From Circinella minor (lineage: Eukaryota > Mucoromycota > Mucoromycetes > Mucorales > Lichtheimiaceae): 50,254 nucleotides of DNA. A program made the translations under genes and the position numbers. Below the pieces are notes generated by a model. It made no database searches. It was not told the DNA's origin and saw nothing but the letters and a program-made list of their open reading frames with translations. Positions 35,786 to 48,057 of this stretch are shown one piece after another (position 1 is the stretch's first letter; each line of letters opens with the position of its first letter). The stretch covers positions 1-50,254 of the forward strand of contig JAEPRB010000273.1 in NCBI GenBank assembly GCA_016758965.1, in the 5' to 3' direction.

Positions 35786-37315
35786 ATATATTAATAAAAT
35801 TAGTGGGTTAAGCCAATGAAAACCAGTTTTAGAACCATAAGCACATCTAATCTAGGAACTGAAGTTAATTATTTATTCTTCAAGCATTAGTTACATAAAA
35901 GGGTTTAGTTTAATGGGGGAAATCCATCAATACTGATAAGCTTTAGTTTAGAAAAGTGTTAAAGTGATCTCTACATTCTTTCTCTTTTTCTTCTATTATA
36001 TATCTAACTTTTTTTATTCACATTTACTTTGTGATTTCTTAATGGGAAATTTCAAGTTTAACCAAAGGTGAGATTATGGACTAAAAGAGACAAAAAACAA
36101 AAAGGATAAACTTTTATAAGCCTACTCAAAGTAAGAACTAAGAATAAGAAAACTGAATTATCTATAGTTCTAATCTATAACACTATAGAACAGATTCTCA
36201 ACTGATATTATATATAGCTTCAATAAGAACATAATCACTATTTTATACTAGAGAAGAACAAGTGACAATAACAATAAATGGTACAGAAGATGGGTATGTA
36301 GTAAGTCTTGATGAAAAAGTCTCAACATTTTGCTACCTCCTCTAAATCAAGAGATAACATAAAATATTCTTGATAAAATCTGACACAAATAATGATAATA
36401 ATAGTTTAAAAGGTTTTATTGAAGAAGATAGTGAAAATGTTTTTTCTTCAAAACAATAAGCTGGAATATAACATTTATATAAATTACTTTTCTTAGTTTC
36501 TATTGTTTTAGTACATTAATACTCTGAATAGTCCATCTATTGGCAGGCTATGTATAAGAATATTTTTTAAAAAAAATTACTTTTACCACAGCTCAACCTA
36601 ATCTTACAGCAAGATTATATAAATAATTCTCTAATTAGGTAATAATAAAATAATTCACGTGTATTAACTGTACAGCAATAGACAGTAGAATTTTAAAAAT
36701 TTATAACAGAACAGTTGTAAAAAATATATAAACCCCTGTTCTTTAAGTCAATTAAACTTTATTATCAATTATAGAATCTATAATCTTAGAAATTCTTAAA
36801 TTATAATCATATACTTTTTCTTTTCTATTAATATACTTTTACACATTAATTACTACACAACAGCATAACAGAGGGTAGGTTACAGTAGGATCCTAGTTAG
36901 CTTGTTTTTGCCAAGAATAGTTACAAAACATAATGTCAACTTGCACAATCCCTAAATTTCACTTTTATAAAAAAAATTAAGGACTTGAAATTTAGCAACC
37001 CATTAAAACATGCCTTTAGGAAGGTTTTATTGATTTCCTGTGATAAAAAAAAACTATACATACAAAGTTGGTTGTTTAGAAAACAACAGCTGCCTTAATC
37101 TACTTTAAAAGTCAAGGAGACTATAAATAATAGCACTATTTCAGTGTCAACATTGATTGTATTGATGATACTCACATATTTTTTTAATCTTTATTGATCA
37201 CTTTTATATATTATAAGAGATGATATAGAAACACTGGAGATAAAGTGTAAAGTAAGTTATAGAATTATCAATAATTTTTAGTGATCAAGAGAAGTAATGC
37301 TACTATATGTACTAG
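35786..37315. other. Gene-poor spacer
   Basis: AT-rich, no supported gene or clear repeat. A poly-C run begins at its right end as part of the next element. Confidence 0.4.
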
Positions 37316-37679
37316 GCAGTCTAACCCCCCCCCCCTAGTTTTATTTTGCACACCTGGGATTTCCTGGTTTTCTGTTGCAAAACTGAAGACTTGCAAGTAG
37401 CGAGACTTGATATATATTTTAATACAGAATCTCATTAATTATTCTTTGCTGGCATTTTGGGTATTTCCATATTTGGATAACGATTCATAAGAAGACTATA
37501 CGCAAGTATTAAATTATAGTATAGTTTACTCCTGATTAGTGTAAGTTGCCCAAAAACATTGATACACAAGTTGCAAGTTGTGACTCTATTAAGTATTTTC
37601 AACATTTCCAAAAACAAATAGTGCAGAACCAGGAGATTTCGTTGCAAAAGCAGGGGGTATGAAAGTGGGGATTTGACTG
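37316..37679. mobile_element. Possible mariner-like inverted-repeat element with CAGTC ends
   Basis: The left end CAGTCTAACCCC (followed by further C bases) and the reverse complement of the right end, CAGTCAAATCCCCAC, share the CAGTC start seen in many Tc1/mariner ends. Further in, CCTGG/TTTTGCA blocks recur on both sides in inverted order. TA follows the right end; the left flank does not show a clean TA. Non-coding apart from a weak frame at 37435-37689 (-). Confidence 0.4.
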
Positions 37680-37748
37680 TACGTATCATAGAGTATTTAT
37701 ATAATTAAAACAAATATATTATATTAAGTATTTAGTGATTTGTTTTAG

Positions 37749-37860
37749 TCAAAGAAAGGTATTATTTATAGTTGACATACTGTGAGGTTGGTGGATCTAA
37801 GACACCAAAAATGACGATGACTGGTGTATTTGGTTTTTATATCATTTATATGGCCATTTT
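37749..37860 (+). pseudogene. Exon relic homologous to 47857-47950
   Basis: Starts after a TTGTTTTAG acceptor with TCAAAGAAAG, and contains GGTTGGTGGAT then AAAATGACGATGACTGG. The same order occurs at 47857 after a CTTTTTAG acceptor. The translated core reads VGGSKTPKMTMTGVFGF. The rest of the open frame (to 38059) is spacer-like. The family was not recognised. Confidence 0.5.
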
Positions 37861-38334
37861 GATACAGTTCATAATATTCCTAACAAAAAAAAGTTATAAA
37901 GTAATGTTTTCACTTTTTTCATGTATATTCAGTGTAAGAAGTGATATAATAAAATGTATACATTTCATTCTGTATGATGTCTCTATGATATATAGATTTT
38001 GTATCACTTATATCTATTTTTTTCTCTTGTACTATAATTATGTAAGCGTGTTTATATAAAGATCTAAATGCTAGATTGATAGAGTATTCACTTGTAATTC
38101 GTCCACACGTAATTCATAAAACGCAGTAAATACAGTAAAGCTTTTTAATTGTTTATACATTTCTTAGTCAGAGATAATTTAACATTAGTCTAAAGATCAC
38201 TAGAGAATTATAATTGTGAATCTCTTGTTTTGTATGGGTGACAAATTTATATATATATACGTATATGTTTTGTATACAGTCCGTTTGCTTGATTAAAAAC
38301 AAATTGAGAAATAATACTACGTATTACGAAAAAC

Positions 38335-38991
38335 GTACCTCAAGAGATCGACATCGTTTAATTAAATGGCGTATGCACTGGCTTCCTTCATACCCACTAC
38401 AAGACTGTCGTTGGGGTGCACCAGCAGCTACCAGAGAACATTATACCACCTGCTCACTCCTGCAACATCTTTTAAAGAAAACTACTCGAAGCATTTGGTC
38501 CTATTTCAAACTTGGTTTCACCTCAACAACCAATCGATCATATTCTCAATAGGTTACCCCGTTCCGAAGTTGGCCTTACCCTTGGTAAAGGGCAATCCAC
38601 TTGGCCCGCCTTACTTCATATACTCCGGAAAATAGACAGGCTAAGTCATCCTGCTGACACATATAATTATGTTGAAGAACCAGCCCCTGAAGAAGCCACC
38701 TCAATTACATCCCCTCCTAATGTATAAGCTTATATTAGTAACCCTTCTTTTATCATGTACATTGTCTTCTTATTTAATACCTTAGTTAAACATCTTCTCA
38801 TTACTCCCCGACTACTCCTCCACCAAACTTTTATCCCATTAAGGGGTTTTTTTTAGTTATGGTAGCAACGCTCTTAAAATCCATTTTCATACGTATATAT
38901 TCTTATCCCGTTTGTACCACAAGGAAGCGACTGTATGTCTATAGACGAATGTCACTTAGTGTTCCATAATAAATAAACAAAAAATTTTAAC
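38335..38991 (+). mobile_element. 5'-truncated non-LTR retrotransposon insertion, 657 bp, with 13-bp target duplication
   Basis: The insertion holds only the end of the LINE protein ([18 protein letters not shown] then DCRWGAPAATREHYTTC) and its 3' UTR. TATTACGAAAAAC occurs at 38322-38334 and again at 38992-39004, bracketing the element exactly: a target-site duplication. The frame is intact to about 38480, then one extra A in an A run shifts it; the rest continues at 38512-38727 (PRSEVGLTLGKGQ, EEPAPEEA). The 3' UTR ends with a block shared with the copy at 1044-2440 (AAGGA...AGCGAC...CTATAG.CGAA...TTCCAT), followed by AAAAATTTTAA. It retains TGG where the first copy has TAG. Confidence 0.9.
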
Positions 38992-39004
38992 TATTACGAA
39001 AAAC

Positions 39005-40391
39005 TAGGTACAGTATTTGAGAAGATACTAGCCGATATTCCTTTAGCTGCTAGTATTTCAATTTTTTTCCCTAATTTGCATAATATTTTTTATAATATAA
39101 GTTTCTTTTTTGTTCCTAAATAGATTTTGAAAACTACTTTTTCTACGTGCATTAGGCCCCCTAGTTTTTGCAGCCTTACTAATGGACAAACACTGAGTTC
39201 TGCGACCTGTTTGATAGAAGTATCAAAAACATATAGGAAACCTTGTAAAATTGCAAATTATAAAGCATATTCACTAATGCTAATTTAACAAAGTGTAATT
39301 AATACACTAAACAAACTTCTAAATGTGACCATTACTACTTCTTATTTCAGGATATATACAGGCAATATTTAGTAATAAAGGTAACCTGGTTTGATAGATA
39401 AGGTAATTTTATATTACTGGTTAATCACAGACTTATTTAACAAAGTTATAAAACCTACGTATAAGGTTATCTTTTTTTTTATCAAAAATATCAATAAGCT
39501 TAATACATTACTTATCCAATGAACTAAAATATTATTATATATTTATGCGTAATGTAGATATTTAAAAAAAATCAGGATACATTCATTCCAGTAGTTTAAT
39601 TATTTATTGGGAAGCTATGTCTGGACTACTTAAATTGTTAAAATAGCGTTGAACGTGGGTGTCTACATTGCTATGTATTTTTTATTTATATATAAAAATA
39701 CACATAGTTACCATAACATAAATATGATATTAACGATCAATTTTTTTAAAAACTTATGTAAAGGAAAAAACTCAATTGATATAATAAAGCTAGAACATTA
39801 TTTTGGTGAAATATCATTTTTTTATGGTGATTGAGCTAGAACATAGTATAATACAAGAATATTGGTGCCAATTTATTTATATACGAGTGACCGTTTATCG
39901 ACTCTAGCTCTGGTTCTATGTATATTACATTAACGTCATTGAAGCGTTTAATTAGTATTAATCCTTGATCAGTCAATAGATTTTGTGGTATACTCTCTTA
40001 TATAGTGCTCAATACTATTTATTTGACAAAGAACAACATTCTTGCCACCCTGTGGTAATGGCCATGATTCATGGTGCTTTAAAAAGTATATTATTTAAAA
40101 ATGTGATTAGAAAGCAAGTTACGCAGGCACTTTTTAATAAATATATATATATATATATATATGTTATGACAAATATACACATTCACATTGGATGTACGTA
40201 ATGTACGTAGTATATAATCAATATCTTTTTTTTTTACTATTGTTGAGCATCGTTAGCATAAAAATATTTGATCAACTTCAAGAGATAAGTACTGGTTACT
40301 ATAATTATGTAAGATATGAATAACGTCTAGCCTCAAGTCAACTCATTTTTGTTTAATACCTGATTAGTGTTTCAATAATTCTTAATCAATA
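39005..40391. other. Gene-poor spacer
   Basis: No gene supported. A (TA)n tract lies at 40139-40162. Frames at 39649-39834 and 39983-40201 were judged spacer-derived, although about 40010-40130 has mildly protein-like sequence. Confidence 0.4.
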
Positions 40392-40506
40392 CTTGATTAA
40401 AACTTGATTAAAACTTGATCGAAACTTGATCGAAACTTGATCGAAACTTGATTGAAACTTGATTGAAACTTGATCGAAACTTGATTAAAACCTGATTGAA
40501 GCTTGA
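40392..40506 (+). repeat. 11-bp minisatellite, about ten units
   Basis: Tandem array of AAACTTGATCG and variants (AAACTTGATTA, AAACTTGATTG). The variants are interspersed, and the array decays at the right end into ACCTGATTGAAGCTTGAA. Not a CRISPR: there are no spacers. Confidence 0.92.
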
Positions 40507-40692
40507 ATATTAAAAGTATATCTTTATATATTAACATCAAGAAAAATTCAGGCTTTATTTTAAAGCATTATTCAAGAACTATTCAAGCATTCAGGCATTA
40601 CTTTTCATGTACTATATAACACATTAATAATAATAATAATAAAATATTTGAACATATAACATATAGATTAGAACCGCTATTTACCTATAAAA

Positions 40693-40896
40693 ATGAAAGC
40701 TACTAAATTATCCACTCCCGCCACTTGTAAAACTCTGCTCACCAAAACGTTTTTCAATGACGTGCTAAGTTTCAAAAACCGGGCATCTACTGTAGTACGA
40801 AGCAGCAATAAAAAAAAAGCCATGTCTTACGGTGATAAAAAAAATTGGCTGGAGAATAAAACAAAATCTTGTATCAAATACCTATTATCACTTTAA
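40693..40896 (+). CDS. Small open frame of 67 codons, doubtful
   Basis: ATG-initiated frame with a balanced, Lys/Ser/Thr-rich composition unlike the surrounding spacer (LSTPATCKTLLTKTFFND). No motif, intron or homology is recognised. It may be a short lineage-specific gene, a lost gene's exon or chance. Confidence 0.18.
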   Translation: MKATKLSTPATCKTLLTKTFFNDVLSFKNRASTVVRSSNKKKAMSYGDKKNWLENKTKSCIKYLLSL

Positions 40897-43180
40897 ACAA
40901 GAACGAGTTGCAACTATTATTCATTCATGTGTCTTATTCGTTGGTGAAATTGTGACGTTTATTTTATGTAAACGTTTTCTTTGATCATTAACGCTGTTAC
41001 TTTTTTCTCAAAATTATAAAGCTCAAAATAAATCCTGTCGAAGATTGCGAAAGAGCAATATATATGTATGGTAACCAGATATAACCACATTCCAAAAAGT
41101 AAAATGTGTCTCGTTGATGATTATTTGCGTTATTGTTAGAATTTGGCTAGCATGGCATTAATAAATTTGATTAATTGATAATTACGTATCATTTTTTTAT
41201 AACGTAATACTGTTAAATGTAATAGTATTTTATAAGTGTGGTACAAAAGAAGGTTGAGTGGATAATCAACTCATAGGGGGGGTAATCTCAAATGTACAGT
41301 ATTACCTTTTACTGTACGTAAATAATTAAAAAAGGGCACAATCTAAAAAGATGATATCTATAATTTACTATTAAGAAAGGCTTATATCATATACCAAAAT
41401 GACATGACTTTAATATTACTATTATTACCACCATTGTACTACACTAAATGAAACCCCAACAACATAAAAATCTTCTTTTTTTTTACACAACTTAGTGAGA
41501 TAGTTGTACAAGTGAAATAAACTTTTTCTGTGATCAAGTAATCAAATATTTCATTCAGCCTCAAAAAAATAAAACCTTCTTTTACACATGTTCTAGAGTA
41601 ATTATATGCTCAGCCACCTATTTTTCAGTTATATACAGTGTAGATAATAATGTAAATGCTCTTAAAGTTAAGCTTTTGCTTTCTAATGCTTTCATGTACA
41701 CTAAATTAGAACGTGATCAATAAGCCCTTTATTATTTAATCAACACATTTATTTGTTTTACAAAAATTGATGATACCATTTTTTTTTCTTTCGTGTAGTA
41801 AGATAATAATAATAATAAAAATGGCGTGTGCCTCCCTCCACCCTCATGTTTTTGTCATCTGAAACAAGAAAAAAGTCATGGTGTTTCCATTTTTTTAGTT
41901 ACTTGTAGCACTTATCTTTTTTGTATGTAAACACTATTACATGATATACCATATCACGATTAACCATTCTTAGGTGGATGAAATATGCGGGGGACATCGG
42001 CTCAACAATTTTTCTTTGTTTGATTATTTCTCTAGAATAACATGTTAACCCAACATTATTTATTAAAGATCGAAAAAAAAAAGAGTACGTATATCATGTT
42101 AAACTATTATTAGATTAGATTTAATACGTAATAAAACTTATATATTTGAATGTGGCTCAACTAATATATAATATATATTAGATTTATACGTACTCATGGA
42201 AATAAAATAAATTGTGTTGTCATGTTATAATAATTGGTTACAAGGAGAATAGACAACATAAATAAAAAGGAGAGAATAATTATATCACGATCATACCCTG
42301 AAAATCAGAAGATCATTTTTGTTTATATGTAAATGCATATTGAACGGACCAAGCTTGAAGTAAATTATGCAGTTCAATTTAGGAACTTATTTCAAGAATC
42401 AGCTCATTCATTGACTTTGAATAAATGCCAATGCAAAAGCAAAATTATTGATATGTATGATCATTTTAGTATATTAATACGTAAATATTTCTCCATCTAT
42501 TTTTGGTTTTGATATTCATCATCATTCATATATTAATATAAAACTTTTTTAGTGTCTAATTTCTGAGTGATTATAATATAAAAGTGCGATTCTTCTTGGC
42601 GCGACACACTCTCTTTCTCAACATGTAATAATTATGCATGCATAAATTATCTAAAAATGTAAATATAAATAAAAGCTAAACTGTTAACAATTTTTGTAGG
42701 AGTTATTGTTATGATTATCATCTTATTGTTTCTGGGTGTATATCATAGACTATCCAATCTTAATTTATATGCCCGAAGTATTGGTTTATAATTTAACACA
42801 GGTGACAAATAAATAAATTAAAATAATATAAGTTATCTGTTGTATTCTTTATTACTATTACATAATAAAAAGGATATCGATGTATTGTCTTTTTCTTAAA
42901 AGAATTGAAAAAAACAGGTATCAACAAAACGGGATGTTTATATAATGTGTACGTGAGATAGAGGAAATAAATAGTTAAAAGGGGGTTGTAAATATATGCA
43001 GTAAATGCGCAAACAAACGTATTCTTTTTTTAAGGGGGTGCAGAATTGGCTAGTGAGGATATATAAAAGAAGCAAGGAGGCTTTTTTTTTTGTAAAGAAA
43101 AACGCAAAGAGCAGTAGGCCAAAAAAAATATATATTTTAATATGTGTTGTCAGCATTATGTCTATTTCATTAATAAGTTG
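40897..43180. other. Gene-poor spacer
   Basis: AT-rich with homopolymers, no gene or clear repeat seen. The last part is the 3' flank of the minus-strand gene that ends at 43181. The frames at 42938-43156 and 43005-43193 lie antisense to each other in this flank and are not supported. Confidence 0.4.
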
Positions 43181-43762
43181 TTATGGAAAGTGATGATGAG
43201 GTGGTGGTGGTGGTGGAGGACTTTGCTGATGTAAAAAAGAATTATTGAGATTAGAATGATAATGTTGATAATATGAATCAGGATGAAAGTGATGTGATAA
43301 CTTTTTATTATAATGATGACTACTCTCTTCCTTATCTTGTACAGGCAAAGTAATACTAGAAGTATTAGTCGCTATAGCAACATCAGACGCTGGACATGAA
43401 CACATGGATTGAACACGTTGTCCTCGTTGTATACGTTGAGATATTAATCGAATTTCATTACTAGATACAACTCGATCCACCTTGGCCTGCAATTTAGGAT
43501 CGAGTTCATAATGTTTACTTGTTTGTCGTACTGGAATTGTTAATCCACAATCCAAACTTGCTCTTACATTAGGTTCATCAATAGAATGATCTTGTTGCTG
43601 TTGTTGTTGTTGACGTACTGTTACTGATGACGATGATTGTGCCCAAGACATTGTCCTTCGATTATCACTACATTTTTTACTTTCTTGCTTTGCTGTAGAT
43701 GATAAAAAAAGAGCTGATTTAGGTCGTCGATGTTTTTGTAACCATTGATTTAAACCGGTCAT
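43181..43762 (-). CDS. Unrecognised 193-aa protein, probably a real gene
   Basis: Single-exon frame starting MTGLNQWLQKHRRPKSALF. A poly-Gln run (about residues 51-57) precedes a non-repetitive core (about 67-116) that includes SLDCGLTIPVRQTSKHYELD and a likely amphipathic helix IRLISQRIQRGQRVQ. The tail is rich in His, Ser and Tyr and ends in a Pro run followed by HHHFP. No domain was recognised. It is called because of its length, mixed composition in the core and GC content above the flanks. The Met at 43762 is the first in frame and is followed by a basic segment. Function unknown. Confidence 0.6.
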   Translation of the reverse strand: MTGLNQWLQKHRRPKSALFLSSTAKQESKKCSDNRRTMSWAQSSSSVTVRQQQQQQQDHSIDEPNVRASLDCGLTIPVRQTSKHYELDPKLQAKVDRVVSSNEIRLISQRIQRGQRVQSMCSCPASDVAIATNTSSITLPVQDKEESSHHYNKKLSHHFHPDSYYQHYHSNLNNSFLHQQSPPPPPPPHHHFP

Positions 43763-43902
43763 TTTTTAATTACTGAAATAGGGAATTTGTCAAAGTTAAA
43801 CAAAAAGAAAAAGAAAAAGAAAAAAACATGATGGCTTCTTTTATACGAAATGTTATAATAGTTCTTTTGGGTTAATATTGATATAACTTTTTAGTTTTTT
43901 TC

Positions 43903-43934
43903 TTTTTTTTTTTTTTTTTTTTTTGGGGGGGGGG
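43903..43934 (+). repeat. T22 run abutting G10 run
   Basis: Twenty-two T bases run directly into ten G bases and then AGACAAAGAG. It lies about 140 bases upstream of the 193-aa gene start (on that gene's strand: C10 then A22). Compare 5171-5200. Confidence 0.9.
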
Positions 43935-45794
43935 AGACAAAGAGAGAGATAGAATGTGTGGGGGACAGAAAATGAGTTTACTAAATATAGCTCACCAATC
44001 ATTTATCTTCTTGCGCCTCAAAAGAAGAAAACATATTAAAACTTCATTTTATAGTTTAAATGGTTCATTTTTTTTTTTTTCGTTGCGTTTTTTTAAACTT
44101 TGTTGTTGTTCATTCATTTATAACAAATACAAAGTGGTGATAATTATAAATTATATTCAATTATTTCTTTACATAATAACATTCTCATTCATAAAAAAAA
44201 AGTATCTTTGTACAATATCGGAGGATCTTCTATAGGTCACGTGGAAACTGCATGATGTAATTGATTGACTAAACCATTCAATTTTATATCCTCCGCTTCT
44301 CTTTTTTTTTTCTGACTTTTATGCGGCTGTAGAGGTTTTTCTGGTGCCTGAACCGAAAATCCGATGGTGTTACAACATATTTTTTTTTTTTTGATGTTGT
44401 ATAAAGAAGAAGTATTATAACATTGAAAGTTAAATTTGGACACTTTAATAAAAATAAGCCATATTTTAGAAAAAGGTCCGAGTCACCAATAATAGGTTGA
44501 GCTATATAGATTGGAAATTAATCCATCTGATTTACATTTGTTTCTTCAAATAACTTGACCACAAATCATTTATCTATATAAAATAGAAAGGTTGGGTCTT
44601 TATATTATATTTAATAGCTTGTGCTCTACATATAAGTAAAGAAAACAACTAAATGAAAAAATGCTTCTGTTTGTAACCATGCCAGTTATTATGTAATGTA
44701 TTATGAGAAAAAGATCTTTTTACCTATCACTCAACTGTAGTCAACTTCTGGCCTTGAAATTTCAAATATATGTACGGGCTTTTTCTTCCACTTTTTTATT
44801 TTAATAAACTATCTTTTGACCCATTCCTTTGACAACAACTTTGCTAAATCTAATTCTTTCTTTTAAAAAATAAAAATTTACTGATAAAGTCATACCCGTC
44901 ATAACGCTATTGTTTTATAACTTTTGCATAAAAAAATTGAGTTGTATATCAACGAAACCAAAAAAAAAAAAAAGCATATATATTTCTAATAATTAGTAGT
45001 AGTAAACTGTAATACTAATAAATACAGTTATATTTGTAATCTTATGCATATATGACATTGGGCCTTTTTAAACTCTTATTATTCTGCTAATAGTGCTATT
45101 AGTATTAATTCTATAGTACATTTTCTTCTTAATTTATGATTCTATACCACAGTTTTTTTTTTTTTTTTTGTATTATTCGTAATAATAATCATCATATCGT
45201 CCCCCTCCCGTCTTTATGCGCATAATAAATATAAATATATTGCAGGGAAATACTTTACAATCTTTCTTTTTTGTACTACTTTGAATTCTTTTTATACATA
45301 TATATCTGGTAAGATGTTGACGATTACGGGATTTTTTCACTTGACGGTTTTTGGTATAAACTAGTTTTTCAACTTGAGGTGACACATATTTTTATTTGGC
45401 TAATAACATATGGGGTTAGATGAAAATGGAACTAACTTGACATAGAATAAACTCAAGAATGTTTTTGTTTTAGAATTTTTGTTTTTTTTTTTCATCATAG
45501 TTATCGCATGGCATATTTTCAATTTATAGCGTTATATTAATTTTATACAAAGTACTGAAAGCTTGATTTGGGTCACCCAGTACGTAGAAATTTGAAAACA
45601 TCAGAAAACTGGCCACTATCATTTTTTTACCATGGAGGGCCGTGAAGGGCACCAAAGGCCTGACACAGTTAACCTCCCCCCCTTCGTACAGTCCCAAAGG
45701 ATTTGGTTCCTTTCAATGGCTGCAAAATTCGATAAGAAGTCAAAAAGAGGATGGGCACTTCATTGGGCCGGATCATTGGACAGTGATTGTTCGA

Positions 45795-45915
45795 TCATTG
45801 ACACTTGAAATATACGTTTGCCTTTTGGTTCAACATTCAGTAATAAAAGAATCATCATTCATTTGCACTTCAAATATACGTTTGTCCTCTGATCCGATCA
45901 GTAAGCAAGGATCAC
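45795..45915. repeat. Imperfect tandem duplication, about 60-bp unit
   Basis: CACTTGAAATATACGTTTGCC in the first unit corresponds to CACTTCAAATATACGTTTGTCC in the second, with weaker similarity around it (TCATTGA...; CATTCATT...). Non-coding. Confidence 0.5.
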
Positions 45916-47061
45916 GCATTCATTGATACGTAACATATAATAGAATTTGTACTGGTTTGTTTACTCATGTGATCATTCAAATATGATTTAATCTTTATTT
46001 TTTCAAAAAGAAATACGTAATACAAAAATTACTATACTATTAATTACTTGTAATAAAATTATATAATAAAAACTACTACTTTTCATCATCGTCTTTATTC
46101 TTTGACAAGGGTGCGAGGGAAAAATGCAAATCAACCATTACTTCAACCATTGATTGTCTTTCTGACCTTACACCATCGAACACTAACGTAGTAGTGTAAA
46201 TGTGATGATTTGTTCCAAATGACGAAGCAGAGGCTAGTAGTATCGAATTCGGTTTCAATAATTTTTTGGTTCAATCTGAGTCGATGGGAAAGCCTTGACT
46301 GATTACGTACCGGTTTATCCTTATGATAGGAGAGTTTGGCAATACCGTAAAACATCCTTGTTTGAAAAAAAACATTTTTTGATTAAAGTAATTATTAAAC
46401 CAAATTATACCTTTAATTTTGCAACAAAGTCGCGTATGTTTTCTATTAGACTTCTTTTTTCAATGTTAATTTCGGTCCTAGGATGATTTGATAATCATTG
46501 AATATATTTATTTGTTGATAAAGAACTAGACGGAGAAAAACAACACTCATTATTCAGTTGAAAACATGTTTCTTAACTAGACATTACATTGTTATCTAAT
46601 AATACTATAGATACATGATTAATGTTAATTTTAATCTTCAACACTTGTTTTATTATTCATAAAAAGAACATCGCCTCTACCTTTTTTTTTGCAGTAACTG
46701 TGTCATTCTGCCGAACTTGTAGATATTATATAGCTTGCTTTTTTTTCTGTCTCTGGTTACGTACGTATATGTATTCCAAAAGACACATCGTCTTCCTCAT
46801 CTGGGTGGAACTAGCGTTTCTGGTTTCTATGTTCATAACTATTAGCCATGATAAAAAAAGAATCAAAAAATAGACGGAACAAAGAAAGGATTTATTGAAA
46901 AGCTCAAATTATTTTTTGTTTTGTAATCATCCCACTTCCGATGCTGCATATTTGTTATTACCTGAAAATGAATTTACGCCCGTTACATTTGCATTTTTAT
47001 TACTACGTACCTCATAATAACACATGTTTTTTTTTTGGTTGATTATTTTGCTTTATTTAGG

Positions 47062-48057
47062 AGGTTCGGCATCAGGAGATAAATTTGGATTGCAGGTAAA
47101 GCTCAAGATGACCAAACAGTATGTATCCATCCACTTTTTTGTTCTCGCTTTTACTTTGAAAAATTGATTACGTATAAAATAAATATACGTAGCTCAATAA
47201 TTTTTAAGTAGAAGAGAGTACTCTTTTTTGTTTTCATTGACATCTATACGAAAGTGCGATCTTTCGTCCCGATTTCATATTACACGCGCGTCCATCATCT
47301 TTGGGGTTAGTGTTTGTGATGATGTTTATGTAAATACACAAAACAAAAGAAAGGTACTCTTTTCTACTTGAAATTTACTTCACGGTATTTTTTTTTCGTA
47401 GTAAATTTTTCAAAGTCAACCAAGAACAAGTGGATGCAGAATATATATGTATACTACATTTTCCAAAGAAAAACTACATCAGGTGGAAGAAGAGCGCATA
47501 CTTAATAAGTAGATTTACTCTTGAATTTTTTTGTGCTATCCACGTTATATTTACTGATAGTTTTCTATTAGTGACTTTTTATTTTCAGATATTTTTGTAC
47601 AAAATGTGCTATTCATATATTTGTCTATCTTATTAAAGCGATGTCTTTTCTCTTGCTTCAACTATCAAATATTATTATTTTTAATTTTATAAATAGTCTT
47701 TCATCAAATTAGATAATAACTTTTCTGCTGTTTAAGATGCTCAAAGCATTAGTCTTAGACCTTTTTAGCGTTTTGGGTACGTAAAAAAGAACGCGTTTAT
47801 GATAAAAAAAATATTATATATAAATTATAAAGTAAGAATAATTGATTCCTTTTTAGTCAAAGAAAGATGTCAATTAAAATTGATGCCACTTGGTGGATGT
47901 GAAATGCAAAAATGGCAATGACTGGTGTGTTTGGCTATTGTATCTCATTCAGGGCAATCATGACAAATTGTGCCTCTGATTGGCATCAAATGGAACTGCA
48001 TGGATCAAATTGCTTGCGAAGCCAAACTCCGGTGGGCAGTTTTTGTGATGAATGACG
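47062..48057 (+). pseudogene. Decayed multi-exon gene
   Basis: Several exon-like pieces with splice signals lie in order. About 47062-47094 (TTTATTTAG acceptor, GTAAAG donor) encodes GGSASGDKFGLQ. A piece from about 47402 (CGTAG acceptor) encodes FKVNQEQVDAEYICILHF. 47737-47776 encodes MLKALVLDLFSVL with a GTACGT donor, joined in phase 1 to 47857-48057 (CTTTTTAG acceptor, GTAAGG donor), which reads VKERCQLKLMPLGGCEMQKW and later LIGIKWNCMDQIACEAKLRW. Two in-frame TGA codons break the last exon. Its start is homologous to 37749-37860. Product unknown. Confidence 0.45.

Larger units (their letters stand above)
43763..47039. other. Gene-poor spacer, including promoter side of the 193-aa gene
   Basis: No supported gene. 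Contains T22 followed by G10 at 43903-43934 and an imperfect duplication of about 60 bases at 45795-45915. Short open frames (43954-44235, 44237-44443, 45173-45385, 45642-45926, 46076-46355, 46622-46873) have spacer composition or are overlapped by others. Confidence 0.4.

Noticed and set aside
40392..40506. Regular short repeats considered as a CRISPR-like array
   Set aside because: Units are directly adjacent 11-mers with no spacers, and the window is eukaryotic.
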